64,000 bases of DNA from assembly GCA_964384945.1 (NCBI GenBank), contig CAYLMK010000021.1, positions 31,516-95,515 on the forward strand. The letters run 5' to 3'. This document shows, in pieces, positions 18,205 through 26,004 of the stretch. The stretch comes from S015-6 sp964384945 (GTDB taxonomy: Bacteria > Desulfobacterota > DSWW01). The notes beneath the pieces were generated by a model, which did no database searches, had not been told where the DNA came from, and saw only the letters and a program-made list of their open reading frames with translations. Numbering within the stretch: the stretch's first letter is position 1; each line of letters starts with the position of its first letter. Position numbers and translations under genes: made by a program.

Positions 18205-19650
18205 CTACTTTCGCCAGAACTGCGGAAGAAGGAGGATCAGCAGGGTGAAGATCTCCAGCCTTCCCAGAATCATACAGAGGATCAGGACCCACTTCGCCGC
18301 CGGCAGGAGGGGAAGGTAGGTCTTCACGGGCCCGACCGCTCCGAGACCCGGCCCCACATTCCCGATGCACGCCGCCACCGAGGCCAGAGCGCTCTTGAAA
18401 TCGAGCCCAAGGCAGGACATCAGCAGCGAGGCCACCACGAAAATGCCGAGGTAAAACAGCGAAAAGCCCAGAACGCTCTCCATCACGTCCGCCGGAACGG
18501 TCTTTCTGCCGAGTTTGATGGTCGAGACGGCGTGAGGATGGATCAGACGATAGATCTCCTTGAAGGCCTGCTTCAGCAACAGCAGGATGCGGACACACTT
18601 GACGCTGCCTCCCGTGGAGCCGGCGCACCCGCCGAAGAACAGCAGGGAAAACAGGATATGCTGCACAGCCGGGGGCCACTGTTCATAATCGGCCGTCACA
18701 TACCCCGTTGTGGTCAGAATGGAGGTCACCTGAAAGACGGCGTAACGAAACGACGTCCCCAACGATTCGTAGGTGCTCCCCCAGAGGAACGCGGCGGATA
18801 AACCTGTGGCGATGAGAATGGATAGGATGTAGAAACGAAACTCCGAATCCCTCGTATAACACAGGGGATCGCCGCGCAGCAGCCGATAATGGAGCGCGAA
18901 ATTGGCGCCTGCGACAACCATGAAAAAGGTGACCACTCCCTCCTGATAGGCGCTCTGGTAATGGCCTATGCTTGCGTTGTGGGTCGAGAAGCCCCCGGTC
19001 GCCATCGTTCCGAAGGTGTGACAGACCGCATCGAACAGGTTCATGCCCCCCACCCAAAGAAGGGCGGCCTGGAGCGCCGAAAGCACAACGTACACCATCC
19101 AGAGGGTCTTGGCGGTCTCGCGGATGCGGGGCTTCAGGCGATCCGGAACGGGTCCGGGCACCTCGGCGCGGTACAACTGCATGCCCCCAACGCCCAGCAT
19201 GGGCAGGATGGCCATGGAAAGCAGGATGATCCCCATCCCTCCCAGCCAATGTGTCAGGCTTCTCCAGAAGAGGATTCCCTTCGGAAGGATCTCGAGGTCT
19301 TCGATCACAGTCGCGCCGGTGGTGGTGAACCCGCTCGTGGACTCGAAACAGGCATTCACCCAGATCGGCAGAATGCCCGCCAACAGATACGGAAGAGCAC
19401 CGAGGAGGCAGACCCCGATCCATCCCAGCCCCACGATCGCGAAGCCTTCCCGGTTCCCGATCTCCTTCCTGCCGGACCGGAGCAGGGCCAACCCGGCCAG
19501 ACCGATCCCCCCGCAGATCAGGATGGAATGGAAGAACGCCTTCGCCTCCGGTTCCCCGTAAACGAGGGAGACCCCCATGGGGAGCACCAGGGCTCCGGAA
19601 AGGCAGAGCGCCAGGAAACTGAGAATATAAAAGACGAAGCGAAAGTCCAT
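18205..19650 (-). CDS. trkH: Trk potassium-uptake channel subunit TrkH
   Basis: TrkH is the membrane pore of the Trk K+ uptake system, gated by cytoplasmic TrkA rings. The 481-residue polytopic protein has the P-loop filter-like elements TSGFTTTGATV, GTMATGGFSTHN, TSILTTTGYVTADY and ASVAACIGNVGPGLG, which correspond to the four repeats of the family. It starts 3 bases after the trkA stop, so both subunits are produced from one transcript. Confidence 0.93.
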   Translation of the reverse strand: MDFRFVFYILSFLALCLSGALVLPMGVSLVYGEPEAKAFFHSILICGGIGLAGLALLRSGRKEIGNREGFAIVGLGWIGVCLLGALPYLLAGILPIWVNACFESTSGFTTTGATVIEDLEILPKGILFWRSLTHWLGGMGIILLSMAILPMLGVGGMQLYRAEVPGPVPDRLKPRIRETAKTLWMVYVVLSALQAALLWVGGMNLFDAVCHTFGTMATGGFSTHNASIGHYQSAYQEGVVTFFMVVAGANFALHYRLLRGDPLCYTRDSEFRFYILSILIATGLSAAFLWGSTYESLGTSFRYAVFQVTSILTTTGYVTADYEQWPPAVQHILFSLLFFGGCAGSTGGSVKCVRILLLLKQAFKEIYRLIHPHAVSTIKLGRKTVPADVMESVLGFSLFYLGIFVVASLLMSCLGLDFKSALASVAACIGNVGPGLGAVGPVKTYLPLLPAAKWVLILCMILGRLEIFTLLILLLPQFWRK

Positions 19651-19653
19651 TTC

Positions 19654-21015
19654 CTAGAAGTATTCCAGTCCGACCCTGACGGCCTTCTCCATTCTGGGAA
19701 TCACATCCGGCCGGGCGAAAAGGATCACGCGGTCTCCGGCCTGAATCACCGTGTCCCCGTGCGGGATGATCACCTCCTTGTCCCGCACGATGGATCCCAC
19801 GAGCGCGCCCTTCGGCATGGAGAGCTTTCGCAGAGGCTTGCCCACGATCTCCGAGGTTTCCATGGCGATGAACTCGATGGCCTCCACCAGTTCCTCCCGC
19901 AGGGTGCTCACGGAAAGCACCTTGCCCTGTCGAACGAACTGAAGGATCGTGCTCACGGCCGAAAGCATGGGGCTCAAGACGACATCCACGCCGATCGTGG
20001 ATGCCAGAGGAATGTATTCGGTGGTGTCGACCAGCGAGACGACTCGTTTCGCGCCGAGCCGTTTGGCGAGCAATGCGGTCAGGACATTCTCCTCCTCGTC
20101 CTCGGCGGCCGAGATGAACATGTCCACGTCCCGGACGCCCTCTTCCGACAAGAGCCGCTGATCCGTCCCTTCGCCGTGAAGGACCACCACCTTGTCCAGC
20201 GCCTCGGCGAGCTGCTCGCACCGCTGGCGGTCTCTCTCGATGATCTTCGTGCCGATGCCTCTGGCGGCCAGCCTGCGGGCCACGCACTCGCCCATGCGGC
20301 CCCCTCCGGAAACGAGCACCCGTTTCGTGTGCTCGTCCTGCTTGCCGAAGAGCCTCATTACATGTCGGACCGCTCCGGGCAGGGTCACGATGAACAGGGT
20401 GTCCCCCTCCTTGATCCGCGTCTCGCCGCGCGGCACGATCACACTCTCCTTCCGGTAGACGGCCGCCACCAGGATCTTCTCACCCTCCTTGAAGGAAACC
20501 TCCATCAACCTCTTGCCGGACATGGGATTGCCCGGATCCACCTTGATGCCGATCAGTTTGACGCGCCCGTCGGCGAACTCCAGGATATCGGAGGTTCCCG
20601 GCGTATCGGCGAGCAGGCAAAGGGTCTTGGAGACTTCCTCTTCGGGGCTGATGACCAGATCGATATGCAGGGAGCTCTTGTCGATCAGGCCCGACGCACC
20701 CCGGTACTCGGGGTCGCGCACCCTGCCCACGCGGATGATGTTCTTCGACATGGTCTGGGCAATCAGGCAGGCAACGATGTTCGTCTCGTCACTGTCCGTG
20801 ACGGCAATGATGATTTCCGCGGAGGCCAGGCCCGCCTGCCGGAGCACGGAAGGACTGCTGCCCTTCCCATGAATCACCTGGACATCGAGGACCTGCTGGA
20901 CCCGGCGGACGCGCTCCTCGTTGATTTCAACAAGGACCACATCCTTCTTTTCCAGAGAAAGCTTCCTGGCGATGTGGAATCCGACCTCGCCGGCACCTAC
21001 GATGATGATCCGCAA
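19654..21015 (-). CDS. trkA: Trk potassium-uptake regulatory subunit TrkA
   Basis: This 453-residue protein has two RCK_N/RCK_C modules. The first nucleotide-binding loop is IIVGAGEVGFHIA at the N-terminus, with the TrkA_C domain around residues 140-220; the second is VLVSGGGRMGECVARRL (about 233) with its own TrkA_C domain at the end. It binds NAD(H) or ATP/ADP and gates TrkH. It lies directly upstream of trkH with a 3-base gap. Its start context MRIIIVGAGEVG is the canonical one. Confidence 0.93.
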   Translation of the reverse strand: MRIIIVGAGEVGFHIARKLSLEKKDVVLVEINEERVRRVQQVLDVQVIHGKGSSPSVLRQAGLASAEIIIAVTDSDETNIVACLIAQTMSKNIIRVGRVRDPEYRGASGLIDKSSLHIDLVISPEEEVSKTLCLLADTPGTSDILEFADGRVKLIGIKVDPGNPMSGKRLMEVSFKEGEKILVAAVYRKESVIVPRGETRIKEGDTLFIVTLPGAVRHVMRLFGKQDEHTKRVLVSGGGRMGECVARRLAARGIGTKIIERDRQRCEQLAEALDKVVVLHGEGTDQRLLSEEGVRDVDMFISAAEDEEENVLTALLAKRLGAKRVVSLVDTTEYIPLASTIGVDVVLSPMLSAVSTILQFVRQGKVLSVSTLREELVEAIEFIAMETSEIVGKPLRKLSMPKGALVGSIVRDKEVIIPHGDTVIQAGDRVILFARPDVIPRMEKAVRVGLEYF

Positions 21016-21074
21016 AAGCGTTTCCCCCCCATTCGGACAAGGCCGGGACTCCGGGGCTCGCCGTCCGCCGCCTC

Positions 21075-21863
21075 TCAGGATTTCTTGCTCGCAGCCAGGA
21101 TCCCGTCGATCTCTCTCTTCATGGCCTCCTCCGACCGATCGCGCACACGCTTCCCGTTCAGGAACAGGGTCGGCGTGCCGGTGACGGCAGCCTTCTTCGC
21201 AGCCGCGAGATCCTCCTGCACCTGTTTCTCTACCTCCTCGCCCTTGAAATCCCTTTCGAACCGCTCCAGGTCCAGGCCGACCTTACCGGCGTACTTCTTC
21301 AGATCGGCCTCGCTGAGATTCTTTGGATTCTCGAATACGACCTTCTGCATCTCCCAGAATTTTCCCTGCAGCCCGGCGGCCAGGCACGCCTTGGCAGCCG
21401 GCATCGCCTCCTTGTGAAATCCCAGGGGGAAGTTCTTGTACACGTGCCGGAGATCATCCGGGTAAGCCTTCAAGAGGTTCTCGAGCAGAGGCTGCGCCAG
21501 CCGGCTGTAGGGACACTGAAAATCGGAAAACTCGACAAGGGTGACCTTTGCGTCTTTCGCCCCTCGGACCGGCGACTTGCCGACCTCGATGTCAAACACT
21601 CTGTCGTAGTCGATGCTGGGTCTCTTCGGGAACCGCTCCTGCCAGGACGCGAGCATTTCCTTTTGCGCCTTTTCGAGTTTCTCCATTCGTTCCAGGATCG
21701 CCTTCTGGCCTTCCTTCAGTTCCTTCAGGTCGTCCCCCACGTCCGTCTGCACCGTGCACCCCACCGCGCCGATGCACGCCCCAACCATCGCGGCCAGGAT
21801 GACAGCGCGGGCCTTCCTCGTGACGCCCAAGACCGATTTGTCGTGCCACGGATTCCGCCTCAT
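21075..21863 (-). CDS. DsbA-fold thioredoxin-like lipoprotein with CPYS active site
   Basis: The 262-residue protein begins with a lipoprotein-type signal ending GAVGC (Cys36) and a helical, coiled-coil-like stretch (about residues 43-75). A DsbA-like domain begins VGKSPVRGAKDAKVTLVEFSDFQ. The active site reads CPYS (Cys117, Ser120) where family members normally have CxxC, so it has one redox cysteine. The cis-proline loop TGTPTLFLNGK is intact. It may act as a monothiol reductase, isomerase-like protein or structural chaperone. ATG 21863 follows AGGGAG. It is separated from TrkA by 59 bases on the same strand. Confidence 0.82.
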   Translation of the reverse strand: MRRNPWHDKSVLGVTRKARAVILAAMVGACIGAVGCTVQTDVGDDLKELKEGQKAILERMEKLEKAQKEMLASWQERFPKRPSIDYDRVFDIEVGKSPVRGAKDAKVTLVEFSDFQCPYSRLAQPLLENLLKAYPDDLRHVYKNFPLGFHKEAMPAAKACLAAGLQGKFWEMQKVVFENPKNLSEADLKKYAGKVGLDLERFERDFKGEEVEKQVQEDLAAAKKAAVTGTPTLFLNGKRVRDRSEEAMKREIDGILAASKKS

Positions 21864-22052
21864 TTTTTCTCCCTATCTCAGGTTGCCTCGAGGATCCTCA
21901 CTGGCTGTTTTCTTATCTATTTCAGCCGCTTTTCAGGCTCCCGAAGGGCCGCTCACCATACTAGGGCCCGCCTCGCGGACCTGTCAAGTCAATGGAGGTT
22001 TGCCACTCTGCGGCCGCCGCGCACCCGTCATCCGCCGGTCGCTCTTCAGCAC

Positions 22053-22691
22053 TCACATCATCTTGACGCAGGGATCCCCCTCCCTGTCCCAATCGATCAT
22101 CGCACCGGCGAGCCCTCTTCCCATGTTGCAGTTCACCACCAGGGTCCTTCCGAGCCGGGCCGCGCCGGGCCTTTCGTGTATGTGCCCGCAGAGGAGCAGA
22201 CGGGGCCGCTGCGCCAGGACGATCTCCCTGAGCGCCATGCAGCCTGCGTGAAACCTGCCCAGCACCTCATCCAGGGTGCCCCACGGAGGAGGATGCGCGA
22301 CCAGAACGGACTGCTCCATCACGAGACCCTGCATCCTGTCGAGAACCCGCCGTTCGATCCAGCTCAATCGAGACCGGAACGGGATCGGGATCGTCCCGCT
22401 CACACCGGTGAACCGCACCCCTTCCAGGACGGCCTCTCTCAGGTGAAGGGACCGGGTTCGCGGAAAGGCATCCAGCAGGCGGTCGACGATCGGCCGGTCT
22501 GAATTGCCGCGGACCGCGAGGACCGGGGGCCCCATGTCGTTCAAGCGGGACACAACCCGACGATGGCCTCCGTAACGCGTGATGTCCCCTGCAACCACCA
22601 GTACGTCCGGCCTGTGCTCCGCCACGATCCTCTGGATCCTCGAAAGCCTGCCGGCATTCCCATGGATGTCGGAAACCGCGTAGATGCGCAT
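22053..22691 (-). CDS. Calcineurin-like metallophosphoesterase (YfcE/MJ0936 type)
   Basis: The 212-residue protein carries all the metal-site motifs of the family: DIHGN near the N-terminus, GDITR, GNSDR, a mid-protein histidine in LVAHPPPW, and CGHIHE near the C-terminus. Such enzymes hydrolyse phosphodiesters in vitro; the physiological substrate is usually unknown. ATG 22691 is chosen because GGGGAG lies nine bases upstream; a longer frame opens at 22814 but has no ribosome site. It is divergent from the flavin oxidoreductase gene. Confidence 0.85.
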   Translation of the reverse strand: MRIYAVSDIHGNAGRLSRIQRIVAEHRPDVLVVAGDITRYGGHRRVVSRLNDMGPPVLAVRGNSDRPIVDRLLDAFPRTRSLHLREAVLEGVRFTGVSGTIPIPFRSRLSWIERRVLDRMQGLVMEQSVLVAHPPPWGTLDEVLGRFHAGCMALREIVLAQRPRLLLCGHIHERPGAARLGRTLVVNCNMGRGLAGAMIDWDREGDPCVKMM

Positions 22692-22840
22692 CAAAGCCAC
22701 TCCCCGGTCTTCTGGCCGACCGCCGGGACGATTGTTTCCGATTCTTGTCGATTTGACAAGCCTGAGAGGGTAGAATGAGTGCGTTTTTTCCCTTTCTCTT
22801 GTCGGAACCTTCACCGGGCCTTCGCAAAGGGGGACGTGCC

Positions 22841-23842
22841 ATGAAGACGCGTATCATGGACCTCTTCGACATCCGGGTTCCCATCCAGTGCGGGGGCATG
22901 CTCTGGCTCGCCGTCCCGGAGCTTGCCGCCGCCATCAGCAACGCCGGGGCGATGGGAAACCTGACATCGGGGAACTACAATTCGGCCGATGAGCTCCGAG
23001 CGGCCATCGACAGGACGCGCGAACTCACGGACAAGCCTTTTATCGTCAACATCACGACCATGCCCTCCATCCGCCTCCCCGTGGAACTGCTCCGGGAATT
23101 CTTCGCGGTCTGCTGCGAGCGGCGCGTCAAGGCCCTGGAGATCGCAGGGGCCCCGGTGGACACCTTTCTCGGGCCCGAGTACATCCCGATGGCCAAGGAG
23201 GCGGGCGTGAAGGTGCTTCACAAGGTGGGAACGGTCCGGCATGCCGTTCATGCGCAGAAGGTGGGCTACGACGCCGTGACCATCGCAGGCTTCGAGGAAG
23301 GCGGTTTCCCTCACAAGGACAATGTCTCGACCATGGTCCTGGTGCCCAGGGTCGTCGAATCGGTCGACATCCCGGTGCTGGCCGCGGGCGGCATGGTAGA
23401 CGGAAAGACTCTGGCAGCGGCCCTCGTCCTCGGCGCGGACGGGATGATGATGGCCACGCGGTTCCTGGCGACCAAGGACTGCCAGGTGCACCCGAACATC
23501 CACAAGGTCCTGCTCGAGCGGGACGAAACGGAGACCGCCCTCGGGCTCCGGAAGCTGCTCTCCGCCTTCGGGCTTCAGGTCCGGGCCCTGCGGAACGACA
23601 TCGTCCGGAGGATCGAAGAAATCGAGGCGCGCGACGGCGATTTCACGGAACTCTTCCCCCTCATTTCCGGGGAGCGGGCCCGTCAGGTCTGGAAAGACGG
23701 CAATGCGGAAGAGGCCTTGCTGACGGTGGGCCAGTCGGTGGGCCGTATCCGGGACATCCCCACCGTGGCCGAGCTCATCCAGAGGATCGTTTCGGAGGCC
23801 GAGGAGGCCCTGCGCACCTCCCTGGATCGCGTTACGGCTTGA
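22841..23842 (+). CDS. NAD(P)H-dependent flavin oxidoreductase (nitronate monooxygenase/FabK family)
   Basis: The 333-residue TIM-barrel protein has the 2-nitropropane-dioxygenase-family FMN motifs: RVPIQCGGM at the start, GAMGNLTSGNY, the phosphate-binding VLAAGGMVDGKTLAAAL, and GADGMMMATRFLAT. Members include nitronate monooxygenases and FabK-type enoyl-ACP reductases; sequence reading does not decide between them. The ATG at 22841 follows AAAGGGGG. It points towards the pfa operon, whose PfaD reductase belongs to the same structural superfamily, but it is on the opposite strand and probably regulated separately. Confidence 0.85.
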   Translation: MKTRIMDLFDIRVPIQCGGMLWLAVPELAAAISNAGAMGNLTSGNYNSADELRAAIDRTRELTDKPFIVNITTMPSIRLPVELLREFFAVCCERRVKALEIAGAPVDTFLGPEYIPMAKEAGVKVLHKVGTVRHAVHAQKVGYDAVTIAGFEEGGFPHKDNVSTMVLVPRVVESVDIPVLAAGGMVDGKTLAAALVLGADGMMMATRFLATKDCQVHPNIHKVLLERDETETALGLRKLLSAFGLQVRALRNDIVRRIEEIEARDGDFTELFPLISGERARQVWKDGNAEEALLTVGQSVGRIRDIPTVAELIQRIVSEAEEALRTSLDRVTA

Positions 23843-24027
23843 CAGCGGCTACAAGCTGTAAGCTTTCAGCTCCCAACCGGTGCTTCCGTGGGGGGCAAGG
23901 GTGAACGCGCGGGCAGGGCGTGGCGGAGCTAACAGCGTATGGCTAACGGCTGATAGCCAACCGCGGTATGTTCGGTGGGGAGGACCAACGGGGCTGACGG
24001 AGGAGGCCCTCACCCCCTGATCCCTGC
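23843..24027. other. Convergent intergenic gap with short inverted repeats
   Basis: No gene is seen in these 185 bases. They contain AGCTGTAAGCTTTCAGCT, an imperfect palindrome, and TGGCTA-ACGGCTGA-TAGCCA near 23940, a six-base stem that could help end transcription from both sides. No T-tract is present. Confidence 0.4.
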
Positions 24028-24270
24028 CTACAGTCTCTTGGCGAGATACTCCACGCCCCGGTTCAGGGTCGTCAGCTCGATGAAGTCGTCCTCCGGGATC
24101 TCGATCCCGAAACGCATCTGGAGTTCCATCACGATGTTCAGAAAATCGACCGAGTCCAGCTCGAGCTGGTCCCGCAGGGGAACGTCAGGGTCCAGGTCGC
24201 CCAGGTCTTCGTTCGGGACCGTTTCGTGGATGAGCTGCATGATGAGCCGAATGATCTCTTCTCGGGTCAC
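24028..24270 (-). CDS. Free-standing acyl carrier protein
   Basis: The 80-residue acidic protein has an acyl carrier protein fold with the phosphopantetheine attachment serine in LELDSVDFLNI and the following MELQMRFGIEIP helix. It lies 96 bases after pfaD on the same strand, as the last gene of the PUFA-synthase-like operon. It is distinct from the tandem ACPs inside PfaA, which have the LGIDSIKRVE signature. It could carry a starter unit, a finished chain for transfer, or serve the neighbouring acyltransferases. Which of these holds is not visible. Confidence 0.88.
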   Translation of the reverse strand: MTREEIIRLIMQLIHETVPNEDLGDLDPDVPLRDQLELDSVDFLNIVMELQMRFGIEIPEDDFIELTTLNRGVEYLAKRL

Positions 24271-24366
24271 TTGTTTATTCTCCGACGTTGCATGCGGTCA
24301 GGGCCCATGACGTTTTCGACCCGCGAAGCCGGATCGCCCCCGGGATCGCGCTCCGCGGGGGACGAT

Positions 24367-26004
24367 TCACGGCACAATCGGCCGCGGACGATAGGTGCAC
24401 CAGGACGAGGGGAACCGAACCCCCTGCACGGCGAGGCACTGGACCCGGTAGCCGAAGGCGGCGCCGGTCAGGATCTGCGCGGCCACGTCCGCAACCTTCC
24501 GGTTGCCCACATCCTCCAGGTAGGAGCGCATCGCCCAGGCATTGAAGGCCCCCATGGACGGACCGCACCAGATTTGATAGTCCATTTCCCTTCCCGGTTC
24601 TCCCGTGTTGGACCAGTTCGAAGAAAGCCCGAGGTACCACCGGAAGACCAGGGCCATTTTCCGCTTCGGCTGGGAGGCCGCCCTTTCGATCTGGCTCGGG
24701 TCTCTCTCGGCAAAATAGGCTGCCGTGCTCTCCCAGATCCGCTCCAGGCTGTTCCGGAAGATCTGTTTCTCAAGCTTTTCCCTCTCCGCGGGCGGAATTT
24801 CTTCCAGAGAATTGTAGCGCGTATACAGCTCATAGAGCTTGTGCGCGCGCATCGGAAACAGGGTTCCCCGTTTGAGAACCTGCAGCCTGACGCCCATCTC
24901 GAACATGTCCGCTGCGGGCGCCATGCTTACATCCGCCATTTCCGCCTTGCCCAGCAAGGCCTTCGTGTGGGCGGACGCGCCCGCCTCGACGCACGACTGA
25001 TTGATCGAACCGGTGCCGACATAGGCGGCCCCCATCATGAAAGCGGCCAGGGCCGCCGTCGGCGTTCCGATACCGCCCGCCGCGCCCACCCGCACCGGCT
25101 GCTCGAAACGGTGCTTCTCCTGCAGCTCGTCCCGCAGGGCGATCAGGGAGGGCAGGAGCGCCGTGAGGGGGCGGTTGTCGGTGTGTCCCGCGGAATCGGC
25201 CTCCGCCGTCACATCGTCCGCCATGGGCACCTGCCCGGAGAGCCTGGCCTGCTCCTCGGTAATCCGTCCCTGGTCCACAAGGGGCTGCAGGAGCCTGGCC
25301 GGAGGCGGCTCCATGAACTTGGCGGCCACCTCCCTTCGGGAGACCTTTGCGATGATCCGGTTTCCGATCTCGACCCGCCCCAGGGCGTCCCGCGTGAGCC
25401 CGGCCGCCCGGTACCGGACCACATGAGGCGTCAGATCCAGAAAGGCGGCCGCCTCCACGCACCGAACCCCGTGGGCGAGGTAGAGGTCGACGCATTCGCG
25501 CTCGAGGGCGGGCTCGTTCGGGCTGTGAATGAGGTTGAACGCGTAAGGCCCGCGGGGAAGGGCCGCCTGAATGCGCGCAATCGCATCCCGCACGCGCTGA
25601 GGCAGCAGACCCGCCGCGCCGAAGGATCCCAGGAAGCCCGCCCGGCCGAGGGCGATCACCATCTCTTCCGAGGCGATCCCGTTCGCCATGGCGCCGGCGT
25701 AATAGGAGAATCGCGTGCCATGGTCCTTCCGGAAACCCTCATCCCCGAGACGTTCCATCGGCAAGGGAGGCGCCCAGGCCACGGCCTCCAGGGATCCTCC
25801 GCCCGCACGGGCCGTCTCCTCCCACCGGCCGTCATGGGTCAAGCCGATCCGCTCCCCTTCCCGCACGGCGTAGCAGGGGCTTCCCAATGTCAGCAGGGCT
25901 TCCCGGACGCCCGTTTCGTCAAAGACAACCGATTCGATCGGACCGGTCCAGCCTCCTGTCCGCCCTTCGGATGCGGCCGCAAATCGCAAGCCTTTTCTTC
26001 TCAT
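24367..26004 (-). CDS. pfaD: PfaD-type enoyl reductase of a PUFA-synthase-like system
   Basis: PfaD is the FMN-dependent enoyl-ACP reductase that acts in trans on Pfa megaenzymes. The 545-residue length is typical. Landmarks are TRFSYYAGAMANGIAS, GRAGFLGSFGAAGL, NLIHSPNEP, the FMN phosphate-binding VGAAGGIGTPTAALAAFMMGA, TGSINQSCVEAG, and a conserved helical C-terminus with MDYQIWCGPSMGAFNAW. The ATG at 26004 overlaps the stop of pfaC as ATGA, so translation is coupled. A longer upstream frame overlaps the pfaC end and is rejected. Confidence 0.93.
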   Translation of the reverse strand: MRRKGLRFAAASEGRTGGWTGPIESVVFDETGVREALLTLGSPCYAVREGERIGLTHDGRWEETARAGGGSLEAVAWAPPLPMERLGDEGFRKDHGTRFSYYAGAMANGIASEEMVIALGRAGFLGSFGAAGLLPQRVRDAIARIQAALPRGPYAFNLIHSPNEPALERECVDLYLAHGVRCVEAAAFLDLTPHVVRYRAAGLTRDALGRVEIGNRIIAKVSRREVAAKFMEPPPARLLQPLVDQGRITEEQARLSGQVPMADDVTAEADSAGHTDNRPLTALLPSLIALRDELQEKHRFEQPVRVGAAGGIGTPTAALAAFMMGAAYVGTGSINQSCVEAGASAHTKALLGKAEMADVSMAPAADMFEMGVRLQVLKRGTLFPMRAHKLYELYTRYNSLEEIPPAEREKLEKQIFRNSLERIWESTAAYFAERDPSQIERAASQPKRKMALVFRWYLGLSSNWSNTGEPGREMDYQIWCGPSMGAFNAWAMRSYLEDVGNRKVADVAAQILTGAAFGYRVQCLAVQGVRFPSSWCTYRPRPIVP

